The notes under the pieces: model-generated
What the model saw: the letters and a program-made list of their open reading frames with translations, nothing else
Told to the model about the DNA's origin: nothing
Database searches by the model: none
In this document: positions 22,719 through 30,466 of the stretch, one piece after another
How positions within the stretch are numbered: position 1 is the stretch's first letter
How the letters are laid out: every line of letters starts with the position of its first letter
Program-made: the position numbers and the translations under genes
Assembly (NCBI GenBank): GCA_016235425.1
Contig: JACRLC010000059.1
Span: 20,855 to 84,854 of the forward strand
Direction: 5' to 3'
Source: Chloroflexota bacterium
GTDB lineage: Bacteria > Chloroflexota > Anaerolineae > Anaerolineales > Villigracilaceae
Length of the DNA stretch: 64,000 nucleotides

Positions 22719-24369
22719 TGGGCATGGCATTCGCTTTTAATATCATCCCACCCAGGCCATCCAAATAGATGGTGTTTTCTTTTCGTTCATCCCTTTGTGA
22801 TAACTTGAAAATACACTCCTGGTTTTCAAATTGAAATTCTATTTCCTGTCCCGCAAAATTCAGCAAAACGAGAATGTTTTCGTCACCAAACTTTCTTGCA
22901 TACCCAAGCACACCAGCAGGCAGGTTATCCATTAATTTCATGCTGCCTTCCTGCAACGGCCTTTTCTCCCTGCGGATTTTTAACAATGTGCGGATGGTAT
23001 TTAACAAAGAATCCTTTGCATCGCTTTGCTTTTCTGCATTCACTCCTCTGTAATTTCCATGAAGTGGTAACCATGTTTTTTCTGCCGATGAAAACCCTGC
23101 ATTCCTCGTCCCATCCCACTGCATCGGCGTGCGGACTTCATCACGGTTGATGGTCAGGCCCAAGATATCGAAAACAAATCTTGGCAGGAATTTGAATTTG
23201 TGCGGAATTGGGTCGAGCGCTGTGGCGAATGGGAAGCGCGCGTTCGTCATGCCGATCTCTTCGCCGTAGTACATGCACGGCACGCCGCGGACGGTCAACT
23301 GGAGCATGTGAAGCAGTTTTGCTTTTCGCGGGTCATTCCCAAGCCGATGGATGCTCCTGCGCCTGTCGTGATTGCTGAAGACGTAAACAGGCATGAACGG
23401 ATCGGGGAAATGCTTCTCAGTATTCCGTATCAATTCGCGAAAATATTCGGCGGCGAATTTGAAACCCAGCATCTCAAAATCAAAGACAAGCGTGAGACCG
23501 TCGTTATTTTCTTTTCCCAAAAACTTGCGGATGATTTGCTTGTTTCCACTCACTTCTCCGAGCAGAAGCTTCTCGCCAAATTTGTCGCAGACATTTCTCA
23601 ACTCCCTGGCGAAGGTAAAGCTTTCCGGCTGGTTCAACGTGTATTTTGCTTCCTGAAAGAATCCGGAAGGATCATCTTCCGTTGGCATGAGTTTGAAAGT
23701 GAACGGATTGTCGCGAAACTCCGCATCCTTGTAGATGACGTTGAAGATATCCAGGCGAAAACCATCCACGCCTTTGCCAAGCCAAAAACGAACGATGTTG
23801 AGCATCGCCTCTTTCACTTCCGGGTTGCGGTAATTCAAATCGGGTTGGAATGGCAGGAAGCTGGCCCAGAAATACTGTCCGCGTTCCCTGGCATAGTGCC
23901 AGCCGCTTCCGCCCGTTATGCTCTGCCAGTTATTGGGTTTTACCCTCACCCCCGGCCCCTCTCCCATGGGGAGAGGGGAGCCGCGCCAGATGTACCAGTC
24001 TGCTTTGGGGCTGCCGCGTGAAGAACGCGATTCCTTGAACCACGGATGTTCAATGGAAGTATGGTTCATCACCATGTCGAAGACGATCCGCATTCCGCGT
24101 TTGTGGACTTCGTCAATCAATTGCAGGGCGTCACACATCGTCCCGTATTCGGGAGCGATGTCAGTGTAGTCTGATATATCGTAGCCGGTATCAGCTTGAG
24201 GGGAGGCAAAGAACGGGGAAATCCAAATCGTCTCGAATCCCAGTTCGTGGATGTAGTCCAGTTTTTGGATAATGCCTGGGATGTCCCCAATCCCATCTCC
24301 ATTGCTATCGTAAAATGAGCGCGGGTAAATTTGGTAGATGGTTGTTTTGTGATGCCAGGGGATTGTCAT
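22711..24369 (-). CDS. GH13 alpha-glucosidase / oligo-1,6-glucosidase type, with repeat insert
   Basis: 552 residues. Cytoplasmic (no signal peptide), (beta/alpha)8 enzyme of the oligo-1,6-glucosidase/trehalulose group. Conserved regions: FDMVMNHTS, GFRLDIFN (nucleophile D208), LLGEVSG (acid/base E272) and FSNHDRRR (D335). QIYPRSFYDSNGDGIGD at the start is typical. Residues 131-143 (SPLPMGEGPGVRV) come from a family-2 palindromic repeat inserted between DWYIWR and PNNWQS, a surface loop of domain B in relatives. The start has no ribosome-binding site, but TAAAAT ends six bases before the ATG, so the mRNA may be leaderless. Confidence 0.9.
   Translation of the reverse strand: MTIPWHHKTTIYQIYPRSFYDSNGDGIGDIPGIIQKLDYIHELGFETIWISPFFASPQADTGYDISDYTDIAPEYGTMCDALQLIDEVHKRGMRIVFDMVMNHTSIEHPWFKESRSSRGSPKADWYIWRGSPLPMGEGPGVRVKPNNWQSITGGSGWHYARERGQYFWASFLPFQPDLNYRNPEVKEAMLNIVRFWLGKGVDGFRLDIFNVIYKDAEFRDNPFTFKLMPTEDDPSGFFQEAKYTLNQPESFTFARELRNVCDKFGEKLLLGEVSGNKQIIRKFLGKENNDGLTLVFDFEMLGFKFAAEYFRELIRNTEKHFPDPFMPVYVFSNHDRRRSIHRLGNDPRKAKLLHMLQLTVRGVPCMYYGEEIGMTNARFPFATALDPIPHKFKFLPRFVFDILGLTINRDEVRTPMQWDGTRNAGFSSAEKTWLPLHGNYRGVNAEKQSDAKDSLLNTIRTLLKIRREKRPLQEGSMKLMDNLPAGVLGYARKFGDENILVLLNFAGQEIEFQFENQECIFKLSQRDERKENTIYLDGLGGMILKANAMPKK
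23942..23979. repeat. Family-2 palindromic repeat inserted in frame inside the GH13 gene
   Basis: ACCCTCACCCCCGGCCCCTC followed by TCCCATGGGGAGAGGGG. About 39 bp (13 codons). Flanking protein sequence is intact on both sides of the insert. Confidence 0.85.
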
Positions 24370-24636
24370 GGTTTGATTTTATCAGCAGCACTTATCAAAA
24401 CTAAAAGTTGATTTTCGTGCAAATCAGCGCGAGAATAATTCAAGCCGTTGACATTGTGGGGAACATTCCCAACAAACGGTTCGTCCAACCTTCAATCCAT
24501 CAGGCAAGCAGGGGGAAAGCCGCCACCCAGAGAGGAGGACCTATGACATGATCTGACCTTTGAAGAACAGCGGGACGCCGCCTGCTGATCTTCTTTTCGC
24601 GTTTTGTATCGTTTCAAAAAACATAAGGAGAAGAAA
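24370..24636. promoter_or_regulatory. Control region between the GH13 and VWA genes, with a 22-bp palindrome
   Basis: TTGTGGGGAACATTCCCAACAA (24454-24475) is palindromic with one mismatch about a CA centre. It overlaps a TTGACA (24448-24453). It lies 85 bp upstream of the GH13 start; a LacI-like repressor site would fit a sugar gene, but no regulator gene is adjacent. Further right is a hairpin, CAGCGGG...CCGCCTGCTG, and GAGGAGG before a dead-end ATG. No known riboswitch recognised. Confidence 0.4.
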
Positions 24637-26235
24637 ATGTTTACCTTACGCAAGGTTTTTAACCTGAGCGTTCTGTTCTTGTTGCTGTTTGGCACTGCCT
24701 GTGGAGCGCCCGCGGCAACTGAAGCGCCCGCCGCGACAAGCGTACCGTACTATGATTTGGAGCCTGCCGCTACAGAAGCTCCTGCCATGGCTGAACCGTT
24801 CAATCCTGTGCCTCAGCAGAACGCGCCCAATTCACAACCGCCAAATTCAGGGAATGATCCCTATGACATGTTCTTCAAAGACTATGGAGTAAACCCCTCC
24901 ATAGATACCGAGGACGATAACCTCTCCACCTTCGCGCTCGACGTGGATACAGGCTCGTACACGATCATGCGCAACTATCTTTCGGATGGCGACCTGCCTC
25001 CGGCTGAATCTGTCCGTGTGGAGGAATACGTCAATTACTTCGAGCAGGGTTATCCCAATCCGCCCGCGCATCAGGCCTTTGGAATTTATGTGGATGGCGG
25101 CCCTTCGCCCTTCACGCAAACCGAACGATACGACATGCTGCGCGTCGGCATTCAAGGATACGAAGTCCCCGATGAAGAACGCAAGCCTGCGAACCTGACG
25201 TTCGTGATTGACGTTTCCGGTTCGATGGACATGGACAACCGTCTCGGTCTCGTCAAGCGCTCGTTGGAATTATTGGTCGAGCGTTTGCGGACTTCTGACA
25301 CGGTCAGCATTGTTGTCTACGGGACGGAGGCCCGCGTCGTTCTGGACCCGACGCCTGGTTCCGATAAAGGAGAGATTCTCAGGGCAATCCATCGCCTGCG
25401 CCCCGAAGGCGTGACCAACGCCGAAGCCGGGATTCGACTCGGTTATCAGATGGCGATGCGAGCCTTCAAGAATGACGGCATTAACCGCGTCATCCTGTGT
25501 TCGGACGGAGTCGCCAACATGGGACAGACCGAATCCGACGCCATCCTCGGTGAGATTCGCGGGTATGTTGAAGAGGGTGTGTTGATGACCGCCATCGGCT
25601 TTGGCATGGACAACTACAACGACACGCTCATGGAGCAGCTCGCCAACGACGGCAACGGTTTCTACGCTTACGTGGATAACATGGATGAGGCCGAACGTCT
25701 CTTCATTGACAATCTCACCAGCACACTCCAAACCATTGCCCTCGACGCGAAAGTGCAGGTCGAGTTCAACCCGGCTGTGGTCATGCGCTATCGACTCGTC
25801 GGCTATGAAAACCGCGCCGTCGCCGACGATGAATTCCGCGATAACACCGTGGATGCCGGCGAGATCGGCGCAGGGCACACAGTCACTGCGTTGTATGAGG
25901 TCAAGTTGTATCCCGAAGCTTATGGAAGGATCGCAACCGTTTTTCTGCGCTGGGAAGACCCGGATACACACCAGGTCACGGAAATGTCAAAGGACTTTGA
26001 GGTGTTTGAACTTGCCCGGGATTTCCGCGAAGCCAACCCATACTTTCAACGGGCTGTCATCGTTGCCGAATACGCCGAGATCCTGAAACAAAGTTACTGG
26101 GCGGATGAAAGCTCCATTGACGATGTCTATCGCGAAGCCCAGTGGACCGAAGAGTATCTTTACCAGGACAAGGATATGAAGGAGTTTGTGGATTTGGTCC
26201 GTCAGGCGCGCAAGTTGAACCGATTGAGCATGTAA
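24637..26235 (+). CDS. VWA-domain lipoprotein (YfbK-like)
   Basis: 532 residues from the ATG after AAGGAG (an upstream ATG is less likely). A signal peptide ends at a lipobox-like LLFGTAC, followed by a Pro/Ala-rich linker rich in TEAPA. DDNLSTFALDVDTGSYTIMR and EEYVNYFEQGYPNP are the conserved N-terminal part of this family. The von Willebrand domain has the MIDAS motif DVSGSMD. The C-terminal part (ARDFREANPYFQRAVIVAEYAEILK) is the YfbK/DUF3520-type domain. Extracellular, membrane-anchored; role in most bacteria unknown. Monocistronic with a strong terminator. Confidence 0.88.
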   Translation: MFTLRKVFNLSVLFLLLFGTACGAPAATEAPAATSVPYYDLEPAATEAPAMAEPFNPVPQQNAPNSQPPNSGNDPYDMFFKDYGVNPSIDTEDDNLSTFALDVDTGSYTIMRNYLSDGDLPPAESVRVEEYVNYFEQGYPNPPAHQAFGIYVDGGPSPFTQTERYDMLRVGIQGYEVPDEERKPANLTFVIDVSGSMDMDNRLGLVKRSLELLVERLRTSDTVSIVVYGTEARVVLDPTPGSDKGEILRAIHRLRPEGVTNAEAGIRLGYQMAMRAFKNDGINRVILCSDGVANMGQTESDAILGEIRGYVEEGVLMTAIGFGMDNYNDTLMEQLANDGNGFYAYVDNMDEAERLFIDNLTSTLQTIALDAKVQVEFNPAVVMRYRLVGYENRAVADDEFRDNTVDAGEIGAGHTVTALYEVKLYPEAYGRIATVFLRWEDPDTHQVTEMSKDFEVFELARDFREANPYFQRAVIVAEYAEILKQSYWADESSIDDVYREAQWTEEYLYQDKDMKEFVDLVRQARKLNRLSM

Positions 26236-26285
26236 CGAGAATTTTATGGCTCCGTTGTTCTTGTAAGCAGGTGCCACATAAAAAC

Positions 26286-26312
26286 TTCCCCCTGGGAAAA
26301 TCCCAGGGGGAA
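26286..26312. terminator. Terminator between convergent VWA and SLH genes
   Basis: TTCCCCCTGGGA (26286-26297) and TCCCAGGGGGAA (26301-26312), perfect 12-bp stem with three-base loop; preceded by AAAA and followed by TAAGA. Confidence 0.75.
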
Positions 26313-26342
26313 TAAGACAGAGAGTAGTGGGTGGATTTAGGT

Positions 26343-27200
26343 TTATTGCCCGTCGTACCCACCAGCGGCTGGCCCGGTGTCTTCTATTGGGCCTAGATCT
26401 TCAAGCGGGCTTAAGAAGCCCGGGCTTGTGCTGGGCGACAAAATGAACGTTGTAGAGGTCATTCTGACATCGTCGGCCGCGCCTGTGAAGGTTACTTGGA
26501 CATACACATCAACATGATTGTTTCCAAACAACGAACCAGGTAATGCGATTGAGTAGGTGCGGCATGTTGCGTCAGTTCGGTCTGTAAGATCCGATACCTC
26601 TTTATATATAGATGGAGCCGCGCCGCCGTACCAGTGTTGCAGGTAAACACTCGTAAGAGTCGCACTGCTGTTGACATCGTAACAAATCTGCACACCGTTG
26701 AGGTACATTAAATGATTAAAAAGACTGTCGGGGAGACTTGCGGTGAGCTGAAAGCCATAAGTGCCAGCGCCGGTTGCACTCAAATATGCGCCGTCTGTCC
26801 AGTATTCAACATAATGAGTACCACTGCCATTTTTTTGCCAGGCAGTGTTTCCTGCACCGATGTAAGTGACGCCTGTCGAGAGGGATGAATCCGTATAGGC
26901 CTTGGCCGCAGCCAGGTTGGTGGCATCGGCCGAGTTGGCCTGAGAGACTGCAAGTTCATCTGTTTTTTGCAGCATAACAGCCATCTCAGCGCGGGTGATG
27001 CCGCTATCGGGGTGATAGGTTCCGTCTGCATAGCCGGCTGAAATGCCGTTGTCTTTCAGCCAGCAGATGAAAGTCTCAGCCCAGTGTGCGTTGGTATCAG
27101 AGAAACAGCCGGTTGTGGCAGAAGCCTTGCCAACAAAAAAGGCGGTCAATACCAACGTAACAGACAGGGCGAGAATTATAATCGTTGATCTTTGTTTCAT
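26343..27200 (-). CDS. SLH-domain secreted protein
   Basis: 285 residues. Signal peptide MKQRSTIIILALSVTLVLTA, cleavage probably after ASA. One SLH repeat at about 32-82: CFSDTNAHWAETFICWLKDN and GITRAEMAVMLQKTDEL. The remaining 200 residues have no family I know: Thr/Ser/Gly/Tyr-rich beta-like sequence (YIGAGNTAWQKNGSGTHYVE, YLQHWYGGAAPSIYKEVSDL), suggesting a jelly-roll or stalk domain. Single SLH implies the protein may need a partner to bind the wall. AAGGAG precedes the start; a good promoter lies upstream. Confidence 0.78.
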   Translation of the reverse strand: MKQRSTIIILALSVTLVLTAFFVGKASATTGCFSDTNAHWAETFICWLKDNGISAGYADGTYHPDSGITRAEMAVMLQKTDELAVSQANSADATNLAAAKAYTDSSLSTGVTYIGAGNTAWQKNGSGTHYVEYWTDGAYLSATGAGTYGFQLTASLPDSLFNHLMYLNGVQICYDVNSSATLTSVYLQHWYGGAAPSIYKEVSDLTDRTDATCRTYSIALPGSLFGNNHVDVYVQVTFTGAADDVRMTSTTFILSPSTSPGFLSPLEDLGPIEDTGPAAGGYDGQ

Positions 27201-27254
27201 ATCATTCTCCTTGAGGGTTGGAATTTTTCCTGTGTTTATTCACAGGATTAATTT

Positions 27255-27283
27255 ATTATAAGAATTTCCTTTCAAGAATGCAA
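27255..27283 (-). promoter_or_regulatory. Promoter of the SLH gene
   Basis: Minus strand: TTGCAT (27278-27283), 17-bp spacer, TATAAT (27255-27260). The leader contains the hairpin CCTGTGAATAAACACAGG (27229-27246) before the ribosome-binding site. Confidence 0.65.
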
Positions 27284-27346
27284 ACCTTACCTTTGGGGGA
27301 ATTTTTGGCGTAAATCGGAAAGGGATGGCAGCCAGTGAGTGGATTG

Positions 27347-27376
27347 TTGAGAATCAAAATTTCTTTCGTTTATAAT
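27347..27376 (+). promoter_or_regulatory. mnmA promoter predicting a leaderless transcript
   Basis: TTGAGA (27347-27352), 18-bp spacer, TATAAT (27371-27376). Only ten bases separate the -10 from the mnmA ATG at 27387, and there is no Shine-Dalgarno sequence, so transcription should begin at or next to the start codon. Confidence 0.6.
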
Positions 27377-27386
27377 CACCTTCGTT

Positions 27387-28454
27387 ATGAGTACTTCAAC
27401 AGTTGTCGTTGCCATGTCTGGCGGCGTGGATTCATCCGTGGCCGCGGCCCTGCTCAAACAGCAGGGTTATGACGTTATTGGCATGATGCTGCGCTTGTGG
27501 TCCGAGCCGGGCAGGGAAGATTCCAACCGCTGTTGCACGCCTGATTCGATGGCGCAGGCCCGCCGCGTGGCGGCCAAACTCGATATCCCGTTTTACGTGG
27601 TGGACGCAAAAAACGTCTTCCGTGAAACCGTCGTGCAATATTTTCTCGACGGCTGCGCGCGCGGCGAAACGCCCAATCCGTGTTTGCTGTGCAACCGTCA
27701 AATTCGCTGGACGTTTCTTTTGGATCATGCGCTTGCGTTGGGAGCGGAATTTATGGCGACGGGACATTACGTTAGACAACGGACGACAGACGATGGACGA
27801 CATGAACTGCTTCGCGCATTTGACCGTTCCAAAGACCAGTCTTATGTTTTACATGTCTTGGGACAGGATAAACTTGCCCACGCGCTTTTTCCTGTGGGTG
27901 AGTATCCCAAGCCTGAAATACGCCGCCTCGCGCGGGACTTTGATCTGCCCACCGCTTCGAGAGCAGACTCCCAGGATTTGTGTTTTCTCGCGGGGGAAGA
28001 CTATCGCAATTTTCTCCAGCGTCATGCGAGCGAGATTCTCAAGCCCGGCGACATTGTCACGAACGATGGACAGGTGATTGGTCAACACAACGGGCTTCCA
28101 AACTACACTATCGGCCAGCGCAAGGGACTTGGCATCGCTTCGCCCGTTCCGCTTTACGTTCTCACGAAAGATGCAACAAGCAATACGCTGGTCGTCGGCG
28201 CACGCGATGAGCTTGGCTCCACTGAACTGACTGCGCGCGATGTTAATTGGATTTCCGGCGAAGCGCCGACCCAACCGTTCCGCGCGGATGTGAAGATACG
28301 CTACACTGCCAAAGAGGCCGGGGCGCTGGTCATTCCATTAAACGGCGGTCAGGCTAAGGTCCATTTTGACGCGCCTGTTCGGGATGTGACCTCCGGCCAG
28401 GCGGCGGTATTCTATCAAGATGAGATCATGTTCGGCGGCGGAATTATCGTTTAG
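27387..28454 (+). CDS. mnmA: tRNA-specific 2-thiouridylase
   Basis: 355 residues. It thiolates U34 of tRNAs for Lys, Glu and Gln. ATP-pyrophosphatase motif AMSGGVDSSVAA (9-20). The two catalytic cysteines are in NPCLLCNRQIRW and in SQDLCFLAG. QRKGLGIAS and RDVNW belong to the C-terminal barrels. Near residue 128 a Arg/Asp/Thr-rich stretch (RQRTTDDGRHE) is encoded by the low-complexity gacaacggacgacagacga and is a little longer than in relatives. Promoter predicts a leaderless mRNA; a hairpin terminator follows. Confidence 0.93.
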   Translation: MSTSTVVVAMSGGVDSSVAAALLKQQGYDVIGMMLRLWSEPGREDSNRCCTPDSMAQARRVAAKLDIPFYVVDAKNVFRETVVQYFLDGCARGETPNPCLLCNRQIRWTFLLDHALALGAEFMATGHYVRQRTTDDGRHELLRAFDRSKDQSYVLHVLGQDKLAHALFPVGEYPKPEIRRLARDFDLPTASRADSQDLCFLAGEDYRNFLQRHASEILKPGDIVTNDGQVIGQHNGLPNYTIGQRKGLGIASPVPLYVLTKDATSNTLVVGARDELGSTELTARDVNWISGEAPTQPFRADVKIRYTAKEAGALVIPLNGGQAKVHFDAPVRDVTSGQAAVFYQDEIMFGGGIIV

Positions 28455-28545
28455 CATCTGCGCGTAGCCACTTTAGGATTGCTGGGTTGTTGGATCGGTT
28501 ACTGGATTGTTTGAACGTGGAAACATTGGTTTGAGGACTCTGGAG

Positions 28546-28567
28546 TTTGGGCGGCAAGCCGCCCAAA
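28546..28567 (+). terminator. Intrinsic terminator after mnmA
   Basis: TTTGGGCGGC (28546-28555) and GCCGCCCAAA (28558-28567) with a two-base loop (or a four-base loop and 9 pairs), followed by AAACTTCT. Confidence 0.65.
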
Positions 28568-28609
28568 AAACTTCTGGACTCCAAAATCGCGCATCTAAAT
28601 TGAGGGCCA

Positions 28610-28888
28610 ATGACATTTCCGACCATTTTATTTGCCGCTTTGATTGCCGTTTTGTATGGCGCTCTCTATCACTTTGCGCGCGGTGGGAGTGGCTGGCGTA
28701 TGCTTCTTTATCTTGGTTTGAGCGTGCTTGGGTTTATGGCTGGACAGCTTTTGGGTACGTGGCGAGGCTGGTTTTTCCTGATGGTGGGGCCGATCAACCT
28801 GGGGATGGGGACGCTGGGGAGCGCCGCCTTTCTTGGGCTTGGCGACTGGCTAAACCGTAAAGAGCCGGGCCGGAAAAGCAGTGTATAA
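28610..28888 (+). CDS. Small membrane protein, unknown
   Basis: 92 residues, mostly hydrophobic: [40 protein letters not shown] and [21 protein letters not shown] basic tail ([11 protein letters not shown]) suggests a cytoplasmic C-terminus. GAGGG lies four bases before the ATG. Possibly in one transcript with DedA (59-base gap containing hairpin AGGCTTCGGAAGTCCGAAGC). Family not recognised. Confidence 0.65.
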   Translation: MTFPTILFAALIAVLYGALYHFARGGSGWRMLLYLGLSVLGFMAGQLLGTWRGWFFLMVGPINLGMGTLGSAAFLGLGDWLNRKEPGRKSSV

Positions 28889-28947
28889 TCTGCGCCTGTT
28901 GTGATCCCCAGGCTTCGGAAGTCCGAAGCCTTAAATGTGAGAAGGAA

Positions 28948-29604
28948 ATGGAAGCGATAAAATTTCTGATTGACTTGTTCCTGCACCTGGATGAATACCT
29001 CAGCCAGATCATCAGCCAGTACGGTGTGTGGACGTATGCCCTGCTTTTCTTCGTGATCTTCATGGAGACGGGGTTTGTGGTAACGCCTTTTCTGCCGGGG
29101 GACTCGTTGTTGTTTGCGGCAGGCACTTTTGCGGCGCTTGGTTCGCTCAACCTGTGGCTGTTGGTCGTTCTTTTGATGGTCGCGGCCATCGGCGGCGACA
29201 CGGTCAACTATTGGATCGGCCATTATCTCGGCGACCGCGCCTACAATATCAAATGGATCAAGAAGGAATATCTCGACAAAACCCATGCCTTCTTTGAGAA
29301 GCACGGCGGCAAGACGATCTTCCTGGCGCGCTTCGTTCCGATCGTCCGCACGTTTGCGCCGTTTGTGGCGGGCATTGGGCGCATGTCCTACACTTACTTT
29401 ATCACCTATAATTTTGTAGGCGGCATTGTGTGGGTGGCGCTGTTCACATTTGCGGGATATTTCTTTGGCAATATCCCGTTTGTGAGGGAGAACTTCGAGT
29501 TCGTGATCGTCGCCATCATTTTGATCTCGGTTGTGCCGATCTTCATCGAGTGGTGGAAGGCGCGGCGCGAAGGCAGGCGGGCAGGCGTAAAAGCGGAAGC
29601 GTAA
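28948..29604 (+). CDS. DedA family membrane protein
   Basis: 218 residues. Integral membrane protein of the DedA/SNARE-associated (VTT) family; members act in lipid carrier recycling (for example undecaprenyl phosphate or phosphatidylethanolamine flipping). Signatures: [20 protein letters not shown] near residue 40 and the conserved [20 protein letters not shown], with the Arg-rich FxxRFxPxxR motif, near residue 110. About five hydrophobic segments. Basic tail [19 protein letters not shown] precedes the start. A terminator follows immediately. Confidence 0.9.
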   Translation: MEAIKFLIDLFLHLDEYLSQIISQYGVWTYALLFFVIFMETGFVVTPFLPGDSLLFAAGTFAALGSLNLWLLVVLLMVAAIGGDTVNYWIGHYLGDRAYNIKWIKKEYLDKTHAFFEKHGGKTIFLARFVPIVRTFAPFVAGIGRMSYTYFITYNFVGGIVWVALFTFAGYFFGNIPFVRENFEFVIVAIILISVVPIFIEWWKARREGRRAGVKAEA

Positions 29605-29608
29605 GGAG

Positions 29609-29638
29609 CAGGTCGGGCGCAAGTCCGACCTGATTTTT
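29609..29638 (+). terminator. Terminator with GCAA tetraloop overlapping the VanZ-family start
   Basis: CAGGTCGGGC (29609-29618) pairs with GTCCGACCTG (29623-29632; one G-U), GCAA loop, then ATTTTTTA. The A of that run begins the ATG at 29640 of the next gene, so read-through and translation start are physically linked. Confidence 0.75.
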
Positions 29639-29639
29639 T

Positions 29640-30002
29640 ATGAAGCGGCTGGCAGTTCTCTTTTCGCTTTTTATCCTGGCCGTCATCGTTACAGCGGACT
29701 TTGGCATCATTGACCCCTGCCTGCGTTGGATGACCCGCTTCGGCGGCGATAAGGTGGGACATTTTGTGTTATTCGGGCTTTTGAATTTTTTTATCATCCG
29801 GGCATTTCTCAATCGCCCAAATGCGAACCCATCCCGCGTCGCGCTGACCGTGAGCCTGATCCTGTCCATTTTGATTGGCCTCGAAGAATGGAGCCAATCC
29901 CTCTTTCCCGCGCGGACGATGTCGCTGGATGATCTGGCGGCGGGTTACGCCGGGGTTGCTTTGTTTGGATTTTTAGCATGGCGGGGAAGGAGCAAGGTCT
30001 AA
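29640..30002 (+). CDS. VanZ family membrane protein
   Basis: 120 residues with four hydrophobic segments. The VanZ pattern is clear: DKVGHFVLFGLLNFF with the conserved His, and EEWSQSLFPARTMSLDDLAA with the conserved Glu and Asp. Named for a teicoplanin-resistance gene; most members are of unknown function in the cell envelope. No Shine-Dalgarno: the start codon lies at the end of a terminator T-run, so expression may come from read-through. Confidence 0.85.
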   Translation: MKRLAVLFSLFILAVIVTADFGIIDPCLRWMTRFGGDKVGHFVLFGLLNFFIIRAFLNRPNANPSRVALTVSLILSILIGLEEWSQSLFPARTMSLDDLAAGYAGVALFGFLAWRGRSKV

Positions 30003-30079
30003 CTGGAACGTCAAAGAAAATGTAACTTTTATCGGTTTCAGGCATCTAAAGCTACTGTAATTCATCACAGGAGTATGAG

Positions 30080-30295
30080 ATGCCAATTTTTGAGTTTGCT
30101 TGCAGTGAATGCGGACAGTCTTTTGAAGAGCTGGTTTTCAGCGCCAGCAAAGTTGACGAGGTGGTTTGTCCTGTCTGCGGGAGTGAGCAGGTGAAGAAGA
30201 AGATGTCCACATTCGCGTCAAAGGTGTCAGGAAGCGGAAGCTCGTTTTCGCTCGGCGCGAGTTCTGCGCCATCGTGCAGCACGGGAAGCGTCTGA
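30080..30295 (+). CDS. FmdB-type zinc ribbon protein
   Basis: 71 residues. MPIFEFACSECGQSFEE and VVCPVCGSEQVKKKMSTFA form the CxxC...CxxC zinc ribbon of the putative regulatory protein (FmdB) family. The C-terminal half is Ser/Gly-rich (SGSGSSFSLGASSAP). Function unknown; FmdB was first proposed as a regulator of formamidase. AGGAG precedes the start. Large inverted repeats follow. Confidence 0.88.
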   Translation: MPIFEFACSECGQSFEELVFSASKVDEVVCPVCGSEQVKKKMSTFASKVSGSGSSFSLGASSAPSCSTGSV

Positions 30296-30333
30296 GGGAC
30301 GTGAAGTTGATCGGCCGTGTGCCGATCTCGGCA

Positions 30334-30441
30334 AAAAGTGACAGTCAATTTTGTGAAGCATCCCCGAAGAAACGGAGGGGGCAAATTGACCGTCACTTTT
30401 GATTCATGCCGTTCGCTCCGCAGTTCAACTGCGAAGCGAAC
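30334..30441. repeat. Two inverted repeats between convergent genes
   Basis: AAAAGTGACAGTCAATTT (30334-30351) is inverse to AAATTGACCGTCACTTTT (30383-30400) with one mismatch. Then GTTCGCT (30411) and AGCGAAC (30435) enclose GCAGTTCAACTGC. Both sit between the FmdB gene and the leftward acylase gene and could end both transcripts. Confidence 0.7.
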
Positions 30442-30466
30442 GGAGTTCAACTGCGGAGCAAACAGT

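Noticed and set aside
24476..24636. Riboswitch upstream of the VWA lipoprotein gene
   Set aside because: Hairpins exist but the conserved words of c-di-GMP, cobalamin, TPP, SAM or ZTP riboswitches could not be found.
28708..29622. Minus-strand open frame of about 300 codons over DedA
   Set aside because: Arg/His-rich shadow of the DedA gene, no start signal and no family pattern.
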